From a bacterium (lineage in GTDB: Bacteria; Patescibacteria; Dojkabacteria; SC72): a stretch of DNA of 11,627 nucleotides. The stretch spans positions 1 to 11,627 of the forward strand of contig JAKPKF010000274.1 in the NCBI GenBank assembly GCA_029553845.1, in the 5' to 3' direction. The position numbers and the translations under genes were made by a program. Below, piece by piece: positions 6,176 through 11,627 of the stretch (position 1 is its first letter; the number at the start of each line of letters is the position of its first letter). A model generated the notes under the pieces. That model had not been told where the DNA came from. It made no database searches and saw only the letters and a list, made by a program, of their open reading frames with translations.

Positions 6176-6302
6176 AAACTCTCTATTAAAAAAACTAATA
6201 AGAAAAGCTAAAAAGAAATTTGAAGCTGAAAAACGAGCAAAAGAAGAGCAAGAAGTGTTAGATTTAGTTGTTTTATTAAAATTACTTGACAAGTTGTCTT
6301 AG
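6150..6302 (+). other. Orphan open frame after the portal gene, no standard start codon
   Basis: From the TGA at 6147-6149 to the TAG at 6300-6302 the frame +1 to the portal is open for 50 codons. The encoded segment (for example KAKKKFEAEKRAKEEQEVLD, then a Leu-rich end) looks like a real amphipathic helix, but the frame contains no ATG or TTG, and its only GTG is 16 codons from the end. An ATA at 6168-6170, where a single base change would give ATG, lies just before the portal stop. Possibilities: initiation at ATA, a portal extension by +1 frameshifting, a gene that has lost its start, or chance. It ends inside the promoter at 6286-6314. Confidence 0.3.
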
Positions 6303-6314
6303 TTGTGGTATAAT
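6286..6314 (+). promoter_or_regulatory. Perfect consensus rightward promoter for the groES to capsid segment
   Basis: TTGACA at 6286-6291 and TATAAT at 6309-6314 are separated by exactly 17 bases, with TGG before the -10 box giving an extended -10. This is a full consensus sigma70 promoter. The start would be near 6321, about 76 bases before the ATG at 6397. The -10 box lies in the left arm of the inverted repeat at 6303-6352, so a factor bound there, or the opposing promoter, would interfere with it. Confidence 0.92.
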
Positions 6315-6352
6315 TGTATTATAGACTATAAGAATAGCCTATTATACCACAA
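6303..6352. repeat. 12-bp perfect inverted repeat carrying both -10 boxes, with a nested palindrome
   Basis: TTGTGGTATAAT (6303-6314) and ATTATACCACAA (6341-6352) are exact inverse complements around 26 bases. In the middle, TTATAG-A-CTATAA (6319-6331) is a perfect 13-base palindrome that covers the rightward start point. The arrangement makes the two opposing promoters near mirror images and gives a natural symmetric operator between them. In read-through RNA from the portal gene it could fold as a stem-loop; in RNA starting at 6321 it could not. Confidence 0.85.
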
Positions 6353-6369
6353 ACAACAGGAGTTATCAA
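6341..6369 (-). promoter_or_regulatory. Opposing leftward promoter
   Basis: On the minus strand TTGATA (6369-6364, 5 of 6) is followed after exactly 17 bases by a perfect TATAAT (6346-6341), again with TGG before the -10 box. The start would be near 6334, only about 13 bases beyond the start of the facing promoter. Transcripts would run left, antisense to the end of the portal gene. No leftward gene is visible there, so its purpose would be interference or antisense RNA. Confidence 0.7.
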
Positions 6370-6371
6370 TA

Positions 6372-6404
6372 GTGATTACTAAGGAAAGTTCAGAAAATGA
6401 TTAG
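6372..6404 (+). CDS. Possible 10-residue leader peptide
   Basis: A GTG at 6372 has an AGGAG ribosome-binding site 9 bases upstream (6358-6362) and reads MITKESSEND, then TAG at 6402-6404. The stop overlaps the start of the next gene (ATG at 6397), so terminating ribosomes could re-initiate there. The best ribosome-binding site in this leader belongs to this mini-frame and not to the downstream gene. Very short frames arise by chance, so confidence is low. Confidence 0.3.
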   Translation: MITKESSEND

Positions 6405-6627
6405 TCGAGCAAGTTGGGCTGACTGGAAACAGCATCCCGTTACAAAAGAGTTGGTTAAAAGTTTGTTTGAGAAAAGAGAAAGTATCAAAGAAGCTATAGT
6501 AGAAGAAAAATATGGTACAGAAAATGTTAAATGGTTTGGATATACCCAGTCACTAAAAGACACCATCAACTTTATAGTTGAAGATTGGAAGATTGATTTA
6601 GTAGACGATGAACTGGAGGATAAATGA
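6397..6627 (+). CDS. Small acidic phage protein of unknown function
   Basis: A 76-residue protein starting MISRASWADWKQHPVTKELV. It appears fully helical, with a central charged segment (KSLFEKRESIKEAIVEEKYG) and an acidic end (DLVDDELEDK). A moderate ribosome-binding site (AAGGA) lies about 11 bases before the ATG. The stop overlaps the groES ATG (ATGA), a sign of coupled translation. It is the first gene after the 6.3 kb promoter. Small W-and-Lys-containing helical proteins are common near phage head genes, but I can assign no role; an assembly helper working with the co-chaperonin is possible from position only. Confidence 0.75.
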   Translation: MISRASWADWKQHPVTKELVKSLFEKRESIKEAIVEEKYGTENVKWFGYTQSLKDTINFIVEDWKIDLVDDELEDK

Positions 6628-6920
6628 TTACCGCCCCAGGATTCAGACTTATTATCAAACCAGATGAAGTAGAAGAAAAAACAGCAAGTGGGATTCTTTT
6701 AGCCCTCGACAAGAAGTTAGAAAAAGGAGCTACAGATAAGGGTACAATTGTTTCAATTGGACCTATCGCATGGCAAGCCTTTAAACCTTATGTTGGAGAT
6801 TGGGCTAAAGTAGGTGATTATATTGGTTATGCTAGATATGCAGGTAAGTGGGTAACAGACACAGATGGCATAGAATATCTAGTAATTGATGACCAAGACG
6901 TGGTATGTATTTATGGCTAA
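6624..6920 (+). CDS. groES: GroES-like co-chaperonin (phage-encoded Hsp10)
   Basis: A 98-residue protein, the same size as bacterial GroES (97). The N-terminal strand (GFRLIIKPDEVEEKTASG) matches the GroES start, where E. coli reads LHDRVIVKRKEVETKSAGG. Residues 24-26 (ILL) correspond to the IVL tripeptide of the mobile loop that docks on GroEL. The middle (KGTIVSIGP, then VGDYIGYARYAG) matches the GEVLAVG and VGDIVIFNDGYG segments, and the end (EYLVIDDQDVVCIYG) matches EVLIMSESDILAIVE. It would form a heptameric lid on host GroEL, probably to fold a phage protein such as the capsid subunit, as gp31 does in T4. The start overlaps the previous stop by 4 bases, with GGAGG as ribosome-binding site. 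No GroEL gene is present in the window. Confidence 0.9.
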   Translation: MITAPGFRLIIKPDEVEEKTASGILLALDKKLEKGATDKGTIVSIGPIAWQAFKPYVGDWAKVGDYIGYARYAGKWVTDTDGIEYLVIDDQDVVCIYG

Positions 6921-7263
6921 TATTATCACAAGTAGTTGGACACCTAATGAACATCGCACTGTTGGATATAAACCAAAACCTGAAAATATTCCAGACTTCT
7001 TATATAATGAAGCTGTGGCAGCTAAAAAACAATATAATGAGAATTGGGAATTTTGGGTACAAGATGTAGCTAATACACATAACATAACCTTTGGACAAGC
7101 TGAAATTGCATGTATTAAAGGGATAGACAGAGCCTGTCAAAATGTATTAAGTGTGTATGGTCCTCGTTTAGGTAAGTGGTTTGTAGATTTTCTAGAAATG
7201 GAATCTGTTTTTTCAAAAGTAAAAAACATTAATGTAGTCTCAAAAGGAGAAGTATATGACTGA
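6913..7263 (+). CDS. Protein of unknown function between groES and the scaffold-like gene
   Basis: I chose the ATG at 6913 (116 residues, MANIITSSWTPNEHRTVGYK), which overlaps the end of groES by 8 bases. In-frame TTG (6886) and ATG (6889) codons upstream would add 8-9 residues, but neither has a visible ribosome-binding site. The protein is mixed in composition, with several Trp (ENWEFWVQD) and two Cys. Residues about 40-95 look helical. No domain recognised. Its overlap with groES on one side and with the scaffold-like gene on the other puts it in the same translation unit, so a head-assembly role is plausible only by position. Confidence 0.7.
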   Translation: MANIITSSWTPNEHRTVGYKPKPENIPDFLYNEAVAAKKQYNENWEFWVQDVANTHNITFGQAEIACIKGIDRACQNVLSVYGPRLGKWFVDFLEMESVFSKVKNINVVSKGEVYD

Positions 7264-8050
7264 AGAAGTCGTAGTAATACCTGGTGAAGTTGCACCAGTA
7301 GAGGTTAAAGCTCGTGAATTGGGCTGGAGACCACTAGAAGAGTACGATGGTCCTGAAGAAAAATGGGTAGATGCTGGTGAGTTTGTTTCACGTCAACCTC
7401 TCTTTGAAAAGATTGATTCTTTAAAAAGTGAGTTGTGGAAAAGTAAACAAGAGCATCAAAAAGAGTTTACACAGATTAGACAACACTTCAATGAAATGAA
7501 AGAAGTGGAATTTAAACGAGCTCTTGAATACCTTAAAACTCAAAAGAGTGAAGCTATTGAGTCTGGTGATTCCAAATTGGTTGTAGAAATTGATGACCGA
7601 ATTGATGAGTTAAAAGACCAACGAGCAGCAGAAAAGATTCAACAATCTCCTCAAGAGAACAAAGGTCCAAATCCAGTGTTTGTGGAATGGGCTGAAAAGA
7701 ACTCTTGGTATGGTCAAGATGCGGAATTACGAAATGATGCAGATGCTTTTGCAATGTCTTTCATTAGTAGAAATCCTAGTTTAGCAAACGATGTAGTAGC
7801 TATCCTAGCCCATGTTGATAAGAAAATGGCTGTAATTCGCCATAAGGAAGATGGAGAACCACCAATGCGTAAAAGTGCTTCAGTAGAATCTAGTACAAAT
7901 ACTACTACTGCCAATAAGGGCAAACAAAAACTTTCTATTAATGATTTAAGTGCAGACGAACGCTCTATCATGAAAACTTTAGTAGAACGTAAAGTTATGA
8001 CTCAAGAAAAATATATAGAAGACTTGGCTAAGGCTAAAGGCTTACTTTAA
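7256..8050 (+). CDS. Probable capsid scaffolding protein
   Basis: A 264-residue, highly charged protein. Residues about 50-125 are a long coiled coil (from LFEKIDSLKSELWKSKQEHQ to the DELKDQRAAEK end). A middle domain follows (NPVFVEWAEKNSWYGQDAEL), then a Ser/Thr/Asn-rich linker (ASVESSTNTTTANKGK) and a C-terminal helix pair (LSADERSIMKTLVERKVMTQ). A coiled body, a flexible linker and a small helical C-terminus that can bind coat protein are typical of phage scaffolds, and the position between portal and capsid genes fits. The start is fixed by a strong AAGGAGAAG upstream and overlaps the previous gene by 8 bases. The alternative is a structural coiled-coil protein that stays in the virion. 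Confidence 0.65.
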   Translation: MTEEVVVIPGEVAPVEVKARELGWRPLEEYDGPEEKWVDAGEFVSRQPLFEKIDSLKSELWKSKQEHQKEFTQIRQHFNEMKEVEFKRALEYLKTQKSEAIESGDSKLVVEIDDRIDELKDQRAAEKIQQSPQENKGPNPVFVEWAEKNSWYGQDAELRNDADAFAMSFISRNPSLANDVVAILAHVDKKMAVIRHKEDGEPPMRKSASVESSTNTTTANKGKQKLSINDLSADERSIMKTLVERKVMTQEKYIEDLAKAKGLL

Positions 8051-8071
8051 TCCATATAGAGGAAATATAAG

Positions 8072-8485
8072 ATGACTATTCGTGCAGAAGAACGACCAAC
8101 AAAACTAACTCGTAGTGAAAGACCAACACGTACTCCTATCAATGGTAGTCGAGATGTGTTAAACGTAAGAGGTCAAGAAGAAGGTTTCCATTATTGCTGG
8201 GTAAATGAGAGCAACGTGGACCGCTACTTAGAAGGTGATTATGAATTTGTTACACACGAAGTAATCGTAGGTGACAAGAAACTACAAGCTGCGGCAATGG
8301 GTTCTAAACACTCAAAAGCTGTGGGTAATGGTGTAACAGCTTATTTAATGCGCTGTCCTGATGAAATCTACCAAGATGAACTTAAGTCAGTGGCTACAAA
8401 AACGAATGAAGTTGAAAGTACACTAAACGAAAAAGCTGATGGTCAGTACGGTAACATTGAAGTATCTCGTAAGAGAATTTCTTAG
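8072..8485 (+). CDS. Head-region protein of unknown function
   Basis: A 137-residue protein with an Arg/Thr-rich N-terminus (ERPTKLTRSERPTRTPINGS), probably disordered, then a compact region (EEGFHYCWVNESNVDRYLEG, YEFVTHEVIVG) and a helical tail. AGAGGAAAT upstream of the ATG is a good ribosome-binding site. The WVNESNVDRYLEGDYEFVTH pattern, a residue strip followed by a strand, recalls small proteins encoded next to scaffold or capsid genes in other phages, but I cannot name a family. The basic tail at the N-terminus could contact DNA or the portal interior. It lies between the scaffold-like and virion genes, so it is most likely a head or assembly protein. Confidence 0.7.
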   Translation: MTIRAEERPTKLTRSERPTRTPINGSRDVLNVRGQEEGFHYCWVNESNVDRYLEGDYEFVTHEVIVGDKKLQAAAMGSKHSKAVGNGVTAYLMRCPDEIYQDELKSVATKTNEVESTLNEKADGQYGNIEVSRKRIS

Positions 8486-8526
8486 TTTGTATAGTCCAGA
8501 AGCACATATAAAAGGAATCATATAAT

Positions 8527-9168
8527 ATGGCTGCTAATACCTATCGTCCTTCTGGACTACAACCAGTAAAGTATTTATCTGGTGCAGCATGGAATGGTCA
8601 AACACACTTGCACTATTTCCACGCTTCAAATGCAACTGCCGCTTTTAACGGCGATTTAGTCCAAATGGACTTAACTAATGGTGGTTCACCAACAGGTTCA
8701 CGTTTCCCTGGCTTGGTTGCTGTACAGCGTTACGCTGCTGCTCAAACCAATTGCCGTGGTGTCATTGTTGGCTTCTTACCAGAACCAGAATTCTCACAAT
8801 CTCCAACAGCATCTTTAGGCTTACGTCATCGTTTAGCTTCAACTGCTCGTTATGCCCTAGTTATAGATGACCCTACAGTGTTGTTCCAAGTTACGGAAAC
8901 CGCCGCTGATGGTACTTCTGCTGGTACTAACTTAGTTGGTACTGACATTGGTAATAACCTAGAGTTGCAAACTGCTAACGTTGCTGGTAATACTTTAACA
9001 GGTGTTTCTGGTATGACAATGAATAATGCGTCAAAAAATACAACTGCTACTCTTCCTTTACGTCTGGTTGAATACTTACAAAAAGAAGACAATGTATATG
9101 GTAATGACTTCAGTAAATGGGTTGTTAAATTAAACACTGTTGATTTATTCAACACTACTGGTCTATAA
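8527..9168 (+). CDS. Probable virion structural protein upstream of the capsid gene
   Basis: A 213-residue protein rich in Ala, Thr, Gly and Asn with alternating hydrophobic strands, as in beta-rich virion proteins. It starts MAANTYRPSGLQPVKYLSGA; AAGGAAT is the upstream ribosome-binding site. The middle contains STARYALVIDDPTVLFQVTE, a pattern I associate with phage head-decorating or stabilising proteins, and the end (WVVKLNTVDLFNTTGL) is a likely final strand pair. Codon use favours GGT, GCT and CGT as in the capsid gene 12 bases downstream, suggesting high expression. No enzyme motif. A decoration or minor capsid role is inferred from composition and position. Confidence 0.65.
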   Translation: MAANTYRPSGLQPVKYLSGAAWNGQTHLHYFHASNATAAFNGDLVQMDLTNGGSPTGSRFPGLVAVQRYAAAQTNCRGVIVGFLPEPEFSQSPTASLGLRHRLASTARYALVIDDPTVLFQVTETAADGTSAGTNLVGTDIGNNLELQTANVAGNTLTGVSGMTMNNASKNTTATLPLRLVEYLQKEDNVYGNDFSKWVVKLNTVDLFNTTGL

Positions 9169-9180
9169 GGAGAATATACA

Positions 9181-10092
9181 ATGGCTGTTATTAATACAGG
9201 TAGTTTTAGCAAGGCACTATTACCAGGCGTTAATGCTTGGTATGGTAAAGCTTATGATGAGTATCCAGTGGAATGGACTGCTCTATTTGACCAACACACC
9301 TCTCGTAAAGCATTTGAAGAGGATGTAGGTGTTTCTGGTTTTGGTTTGGCTGCTGTTAAACCAGAAGGTCAGGGTATCACATATGATACTGAACAACAAG
9401 GTTACATCTCACGTTATACACACGTTACATATGGCTTAGGCTTTGTTGTAACTCGTGATGCGTTTGATGATGACCAATATGATGTTATTGCAGAACGCCG
9501 TGCTAAAGGCTTGGCATATTCAATGCGTCAAACAAAAGAAATCGTTGGTGCTAACGTGTACAATCGTGCTTTCACAGCAGGTTATACAGGCGGTGACGGT
9601 GTTGTTCTCTTGTCTAATGCCCATCCAAACGTAGCTGGTGGTGTACAATCAAATTTGTTAGCCACTGCTGCTAACTTGTCAGAAGCTGCTTTAGAGCAGT
9701 CTATCATAGACATCTCTCGTTACAAAAATGACCGTGGTTTAACTATTGCAGTACAAGCTAAGTCAATCATCATACCACCTGAGCTTGGCTTTGAAACTGA
9801 GCGTATCTTGAAGTCTCAATACCGTGTTGGTACAAACAACAATGATATTAGTGCTTTGGTATCAATGGGTAAATTCCCAGGTGGTGTTTCAGTTAATCAT
9901 TACTTGACAAGTTCAACTGCCTGGTTTGTACGAACAAATGTACAAGACGGTATGAAGTATTTCGAACGTAAGGCTGACACATTCACTGAAGATAATGACT
10001 TTGATACAGAGAACGCCAAGTTCAAAGCTACAGGTCGCTACTCATTCGGTTGGACTGACTGGCGTGGTGTGTACGGGACCCCAGGTGTCTAG
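9181..10092 (+). CDS. Major capsid protein, Mu gpT-like (HK97 fold group)
   Basis: A 303-residue protein, close to the length of Mu gpT (about 305). It shows the gpT-like order: an N-terminal segment ending in an EEDVGVSGFGLAAVKPEGQG loop, a strand-rich region with THVTYGLGFVVTRDAFDDDQ, then the long spine-like helix (YDVIAERRAKGLAYSMRQTK), GANVYNRAFTAGYTGGDGVV, the SNAHPN motif, and a C-terminal domain with KYFERKADTFTEDNDFDTEN. Mu gpT-type capsids share the RDDFEDD-like and HPV/HPN motifs. A strong AAGGAG lies upstream, and codon use is strongly biased to GGT, CGT and GCT, expected for the most abundant virion protein. It assembles into the icosahedral shell on the scaffold. A terminator-like hairpin directly follows. 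Confidence 0.88.
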   Translation: MAVINTGSFSKALLPGVNAWYGKAYDEYPVEWTALFDQHTSRKAFEEDVGVSGFGLAAVKPEGQGITYDTEQQGYISRYTHVTYGLGFVVTRDAFDDDQYDVIAERRAKGLAYSMRQTKEIVGANVYNRAFTAGYTGGDGVVLLSNAHPNVAGGVQSNLLATAANLSEAALEQSIIDISRYKNDRGLTIAVQAKSIIIPPELGFETERILKSQYRVGTNNNDISALVSMGKFPGGVSVNHYLTSSTAWFVRTNVQDGMKYFERKADTFTEDNDFDTENAKFKATGRYSFGWTDWRGVYGTPGV

Positions 10093-10100
10093 GTAAACTT

Positions 10101-10127
10101 GAGGGGCTCCGTCCCCTCTTAATAATC
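10101..10127 (+). terminator. Hairpin terminator after the capsid gene
   Basis: GAGGGG (10101-10106) pairs perfectly with CCCCTC (10113-10118) around CTCCGT, followed by TTAATAAT. The stem is GC-rich but the T-run is short and broken, so it probably works as a partial terminator that lowers expression of the genes after the capsid gene, or stabilises the 3' end of capsid mRNA. Confidence 0.6.
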
Positions 10128-10141
10128 AAGGAGAAATAAAT

Positions 10142-10564
10142 ATGGCAACACCAGCTCTCTTTGCTACTGGTTTACCAAAACGCCGTGCAATTCAAACGCT
10201 GTTCGTAACTGTAGCATTCACTAATACAACCGCAGCTCTTAAAGCAACATTACCAAAAAACTCCTACTTAGTGGGTGCCTACGTTATTGGTGGTGCTGTT
10301 TCTGGCGCTGTAACCTCTGCCGTAATTGGTGTAGGTTCTACTGCAACTGCCAATGAGTTCGTAGCTTCTTATGATGTCAAAACTGCGTCAACTGGCGAAG
10401 GTTTCAACATCGTAGGTGCTGCTGCTGTAGGTAGTGCTTTTGCAACTAAATTAACTGCTGATACTCCAGTATATGTAAAATATACAGGTGTGGGTGGTTC
10501 AGACTCAGGTAGTTGGACTGTTCGTTTAGAATACGTCGTAACAGGTCCTGGCGAAACATTGTAA
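10142..10564 (+). CDS. Small beta-rich protein, probable head decoration
   Basis: A 140-residue protein rich in Ala, Val, Thr and Gly that reads as a series of short strands. Its core pattern is LPKNSYLVGAYVIGGAVSGA, then VIGVGSTATANEFVASYDVK, then DTPVYVKYTGVGG and a last strand VRLEYVVTGPG. This pattern (a shielded strand start, a G-V-G-S loop, an N-x-F/Y segment, and a final VEY-like strand) recurs in small phage proteins encoded right after capsid genes. I take it as a decoration or head-fibre base protein, with no named family. AAGGAGA upstream is a strong ribosome-binding site. It is the first gene after the hairpin at 10101-10118. Confidence 0.6.
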   Translation: MATPALFATGLPKRRAIQTLFVTVAFTNTTAALKATLPKNSYLVGAYVIGGAVSGAVTSAVIGVGSTATANEFVASYDVKTASTGEGFNIVGAAAVGSAFATKLTADTPVYVKYTGVGGSDSGSWTVRLEYVVTGPGETL

Positions 10565-10583
10565 TAAATTTAGAAGAGAGGAC

Positions 10584-10619
10584 ATGAAAATGTGCTTTCT
10601 TCTTCTTACTTTAGGATAG
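10584..10619 (+). CDS. Possible 11-residue leader frame in the gap
   Basis: ATG at 10584 reads MKMCFLLLTLG and stops at TAG 10617-10619, nine bases before the ATG of the next gene. The purine-rich AGAAGAGAGGA sits only a few bases upstream, which is close for this ATG. The same site is better spaced for a GTG at 10592 in frame with the next gene. The frame is short enough to be chance. Confidence 0.2.
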   Translation: MKMCFLLLTLG

Positions 10620-10627
10620 GGGATTAT

Positions 10628-10975
10628 ATGGCAACAGTAAGAATCACAAGTGGTAAGGTAGTAAATGTTCCAGTAAATGCTAACGCAACTTCAACTACAA
10701 CAACAACAACAGGTAGTGGGATTTATAAAGATTCCCCTTACACAACAATTCAAGCTACTGTAGTAGGTACAGGAGCTGTTACAGCAACAGTCGTAGTAGA
10801 CTGTTCTAATGATAATGTCAATTGGTGTTCAACACCACTAGCTACAATCGCTCTAACAGGTACAACTTCTGCCTCTGATGGTTTTACAACATCCGCCCCT
10901 TGGAAATATATCCGTATGCGTGTTACTGCAATTAGTGGAACTGGCGCAACTATCACTGGTTTGGCAGGAGTATAA
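10628..10975 (+). CDS. Small beta-rich protein, probable virion decoration
   Basis: A 115-residue protein from the ATG at 10628 (MATVRITSGKVVNVPVNANA), with AGGATAGGGG upstream. A GTG at 10592 in the same frame would add 12 residues and has a well-placed AGAGAGGA, so the start is not certain. The protein is Thr/Ala/Val/Gly-rich with a run of Thr and a core of strands: VVGTGAVTATVVVDCSNDNV, then TIALTGTTSASDGFTTSAPW, then YIRMRVTAISGTGATITGLA. The 'cost per point, T-S-A-S-D-G-F, A-P-W-K-Y-I-R' layout is typical of short immunoglobulin- or jelly-roll-like phage surface proteins. Role inferred as virion surface protein. Confidence 0.65.
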   Translation: MATVRITSGKVVNVPVNANATSTTTTTTGSGIYKDSPYTTIQATVVGTGAVTATVVVDCSNDNVNWCSTPLATIALTGTTSASDGFTTSAPWKYIRMRVTAISGTGATITGLAGV

Positions 10976-10977
10976 AT

Positions 10978-11627
10978 ATGAGTGTATCAACAAACGCTGT
11001 AGTTACTGGCGAAAGTAATGTATCTTACGCCACAGACGCATCAGGTAATGTGATTGGGTTGAATGGTACAAACAATAGTATTACTTATTTAGGCAATAAG
11101 GATATATCAACTAAGCGTATTAAAGTTGGTATGAATTACTTTCCTGGATGGTCAACTCCAGGGGGTGGGCCAAATAGTGCTGCACCTTGGGCGGTTATTC
11201 CAGCAGGCCGTTATCCATTACAGGGCACATATGATGAAACATCTCAGGCAGTAATAGATAATCAAATACGACAAATGCGAGATTATGGCATTGATTTTGT
11301 AATGATTGATTGGTTTTATGATACTACTACTCATTCATCAGCAAGTAGCACATTAATAGGAAGTTTAGACCACTGGGTTAATGGGTTTATGGCATCTACA
11401 GTTCCAGGAAAGCCTAAATTTTGTATCGCATGGGCAAATGCAACAAATGCAAGTTATATAACAAATGCTGGGTTTGCAAACGCAATTACTAAATTTATTA
11501 CAGATTACTTTCCAAATCCAAATTACTTTAAGATAGATAATAAACCAGTTCTAGGTTGGGTTGACTACACAAGCACGCCGCCTAATATTTCCCCATCTTC
11601 TACAGCGCAAGTTAATACATTATTTAC
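10978..11627 (+). CDS. GH99/WbsX-like glycoside hydrolase domain protein, C-terminus cut off
   Basis: The frame is open from ATG 10978 (AGGAG about 10 bases upstream) to the right edge: 216 codons, so the C-terminus is missing. Residues 1-45 form a short N-terminal segment, including DASGNVIGLNGTNNSITYLG, of a type seen at the start of phage structural and fibre proteins. From about residue 47 the sequence follows the GH99-like / WbsX pattern: GMNYFPGW (51-58), then QIRQMRDYGIDFVMIDWFYD (96-115), a core strand and helix of a TIM barrel, then KFCIAWANA (147-155) and YFKIDNKPVLGW (183-194). Known GH99 enzymes are endo-alpha-mannosidases and mannanases; WbsX-type proteins work on bacterial surface polysaccharide. 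I infer a virion-attached glycan-degrading enzyme. The catalytic residues are probably beyond the edge, so activity is unproven. It uses more ATA and other rare codons than the capsid gene. Confidence 0.7.
   Translation, partial: MSVSTNAVVTGESNVSYATDASGNVIGLNGTNNSITYLGNKDISTKRIKVGMNYFPGWSTPGGGPNSAAPWAVIPAGRYPLQGTYDETSQAVIDNQIRQMRDYGIDFVMIDWFYDTTTHSSASSTLIGSLDHWVNGFMASTVPGKPKFCIAWANATNASYITNAGFANAITKFITDYFPNPNYFKIDNKPVLGWVDYTSTPPNISPSSTAQVNTLF

Noticed and set aside
8850..9212. 120-codon leftward frame opposite the end of the 213-residue gene and the capsid start
   Set aside because: Shadow of strongly biased coding DNA on the plus strand; it crosses two real genes and has no context as a gene.
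9904..9932. TTGACA within the capsid gene as a promoter
   Set aside because: No acceptable -10 box lies 16-18 bases downstream; the sequence there is TGTACG.

Overview
The window is a stretch of an AT-rich, tailed double-stranded DNA phage genome (Caudoviricetes). It carries the terminase and head-assembly block in the canonical order: small terminase, large terminase, portal, scaffold-like protein, head proteins, major capsid protein, decoration-like proteins. The major capsid protein resembles the Mu gpT group. No integrase, repressor gene, tRNA, CRISPR array or insertion sequence is visible. The promoters are near-consensus sigma70 and the ribosome-binding sites are AGGAG-like, so the host is a bacterium with a standard sigma70 polymerase. 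The host cannot be named from this sequence. The layout (portal with a Met/Gln-rich coiled tail, a phage GroES, a gpT-like capsid) is of a kind I associate with environmental aquatic phages; that is an impression, not a search result.

Layout. Bases 1-536 hold the 5' part of a leftward gene that runs off the left edge. Bases 537-1648 are about 1.1 kb without a convincing gene, between the leftward arm and the rightward late operon. This stretch holds a promoter/operator-like cluster (about 695-890), a G-run and GT-repeat block (1003-1033), a very AT-rich imperfect palindrome (about 1309-1390), and a more GC-rich run of five consecutive stem-loops (1416-1574). The last stem-loop looks like an intrinsic terminator. 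A near-consensus late promoter (1585-1613) follows directly. From 1649 to the right edge every gene is rightward and tightly packed, with short overlaps: terS, one or two tiny overlapping genes, terL, a small gene of unknown function, and the portal gene.

After the portal gene comes a second control point (6286-6369). A perfect consensus promoter faces an almost equally good opposing promoter, and their -10 boxes lie in the two arms of a 12-bp inverted repeat. Downstream are a possible 10-codon leader, a small unknown gene, a GroES-like co-chaperonin, another unknown gene, the scaffold-like gene, two head-associated genes and the major capsid gene. A hairpin terminator follows the capsid gene. 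Then come two small beta-rich virion-protein candidates, and at the right edge a partial gene with a GH99/WbsX-like glycosidase domain behind a short N-terminal segment, probably a virion-bound glycan-degrading enzyme.

How it works together. TerS and TerL package DNA through the portal vertex. The scaffold-like protein would organise assembly of the capsid protein, the GroES homologue probably adapts the host GroEL chamber to fold a phage protein such as the capsid subunit, and the last genes decorate the particle or act on host surface glycan. The least explained parts are the face-to-face promoter pair at 6.3 kb, the stem-loop chain upstream of terS, the overlapping small frames between terS and terL, and the glycosidase-like gene.
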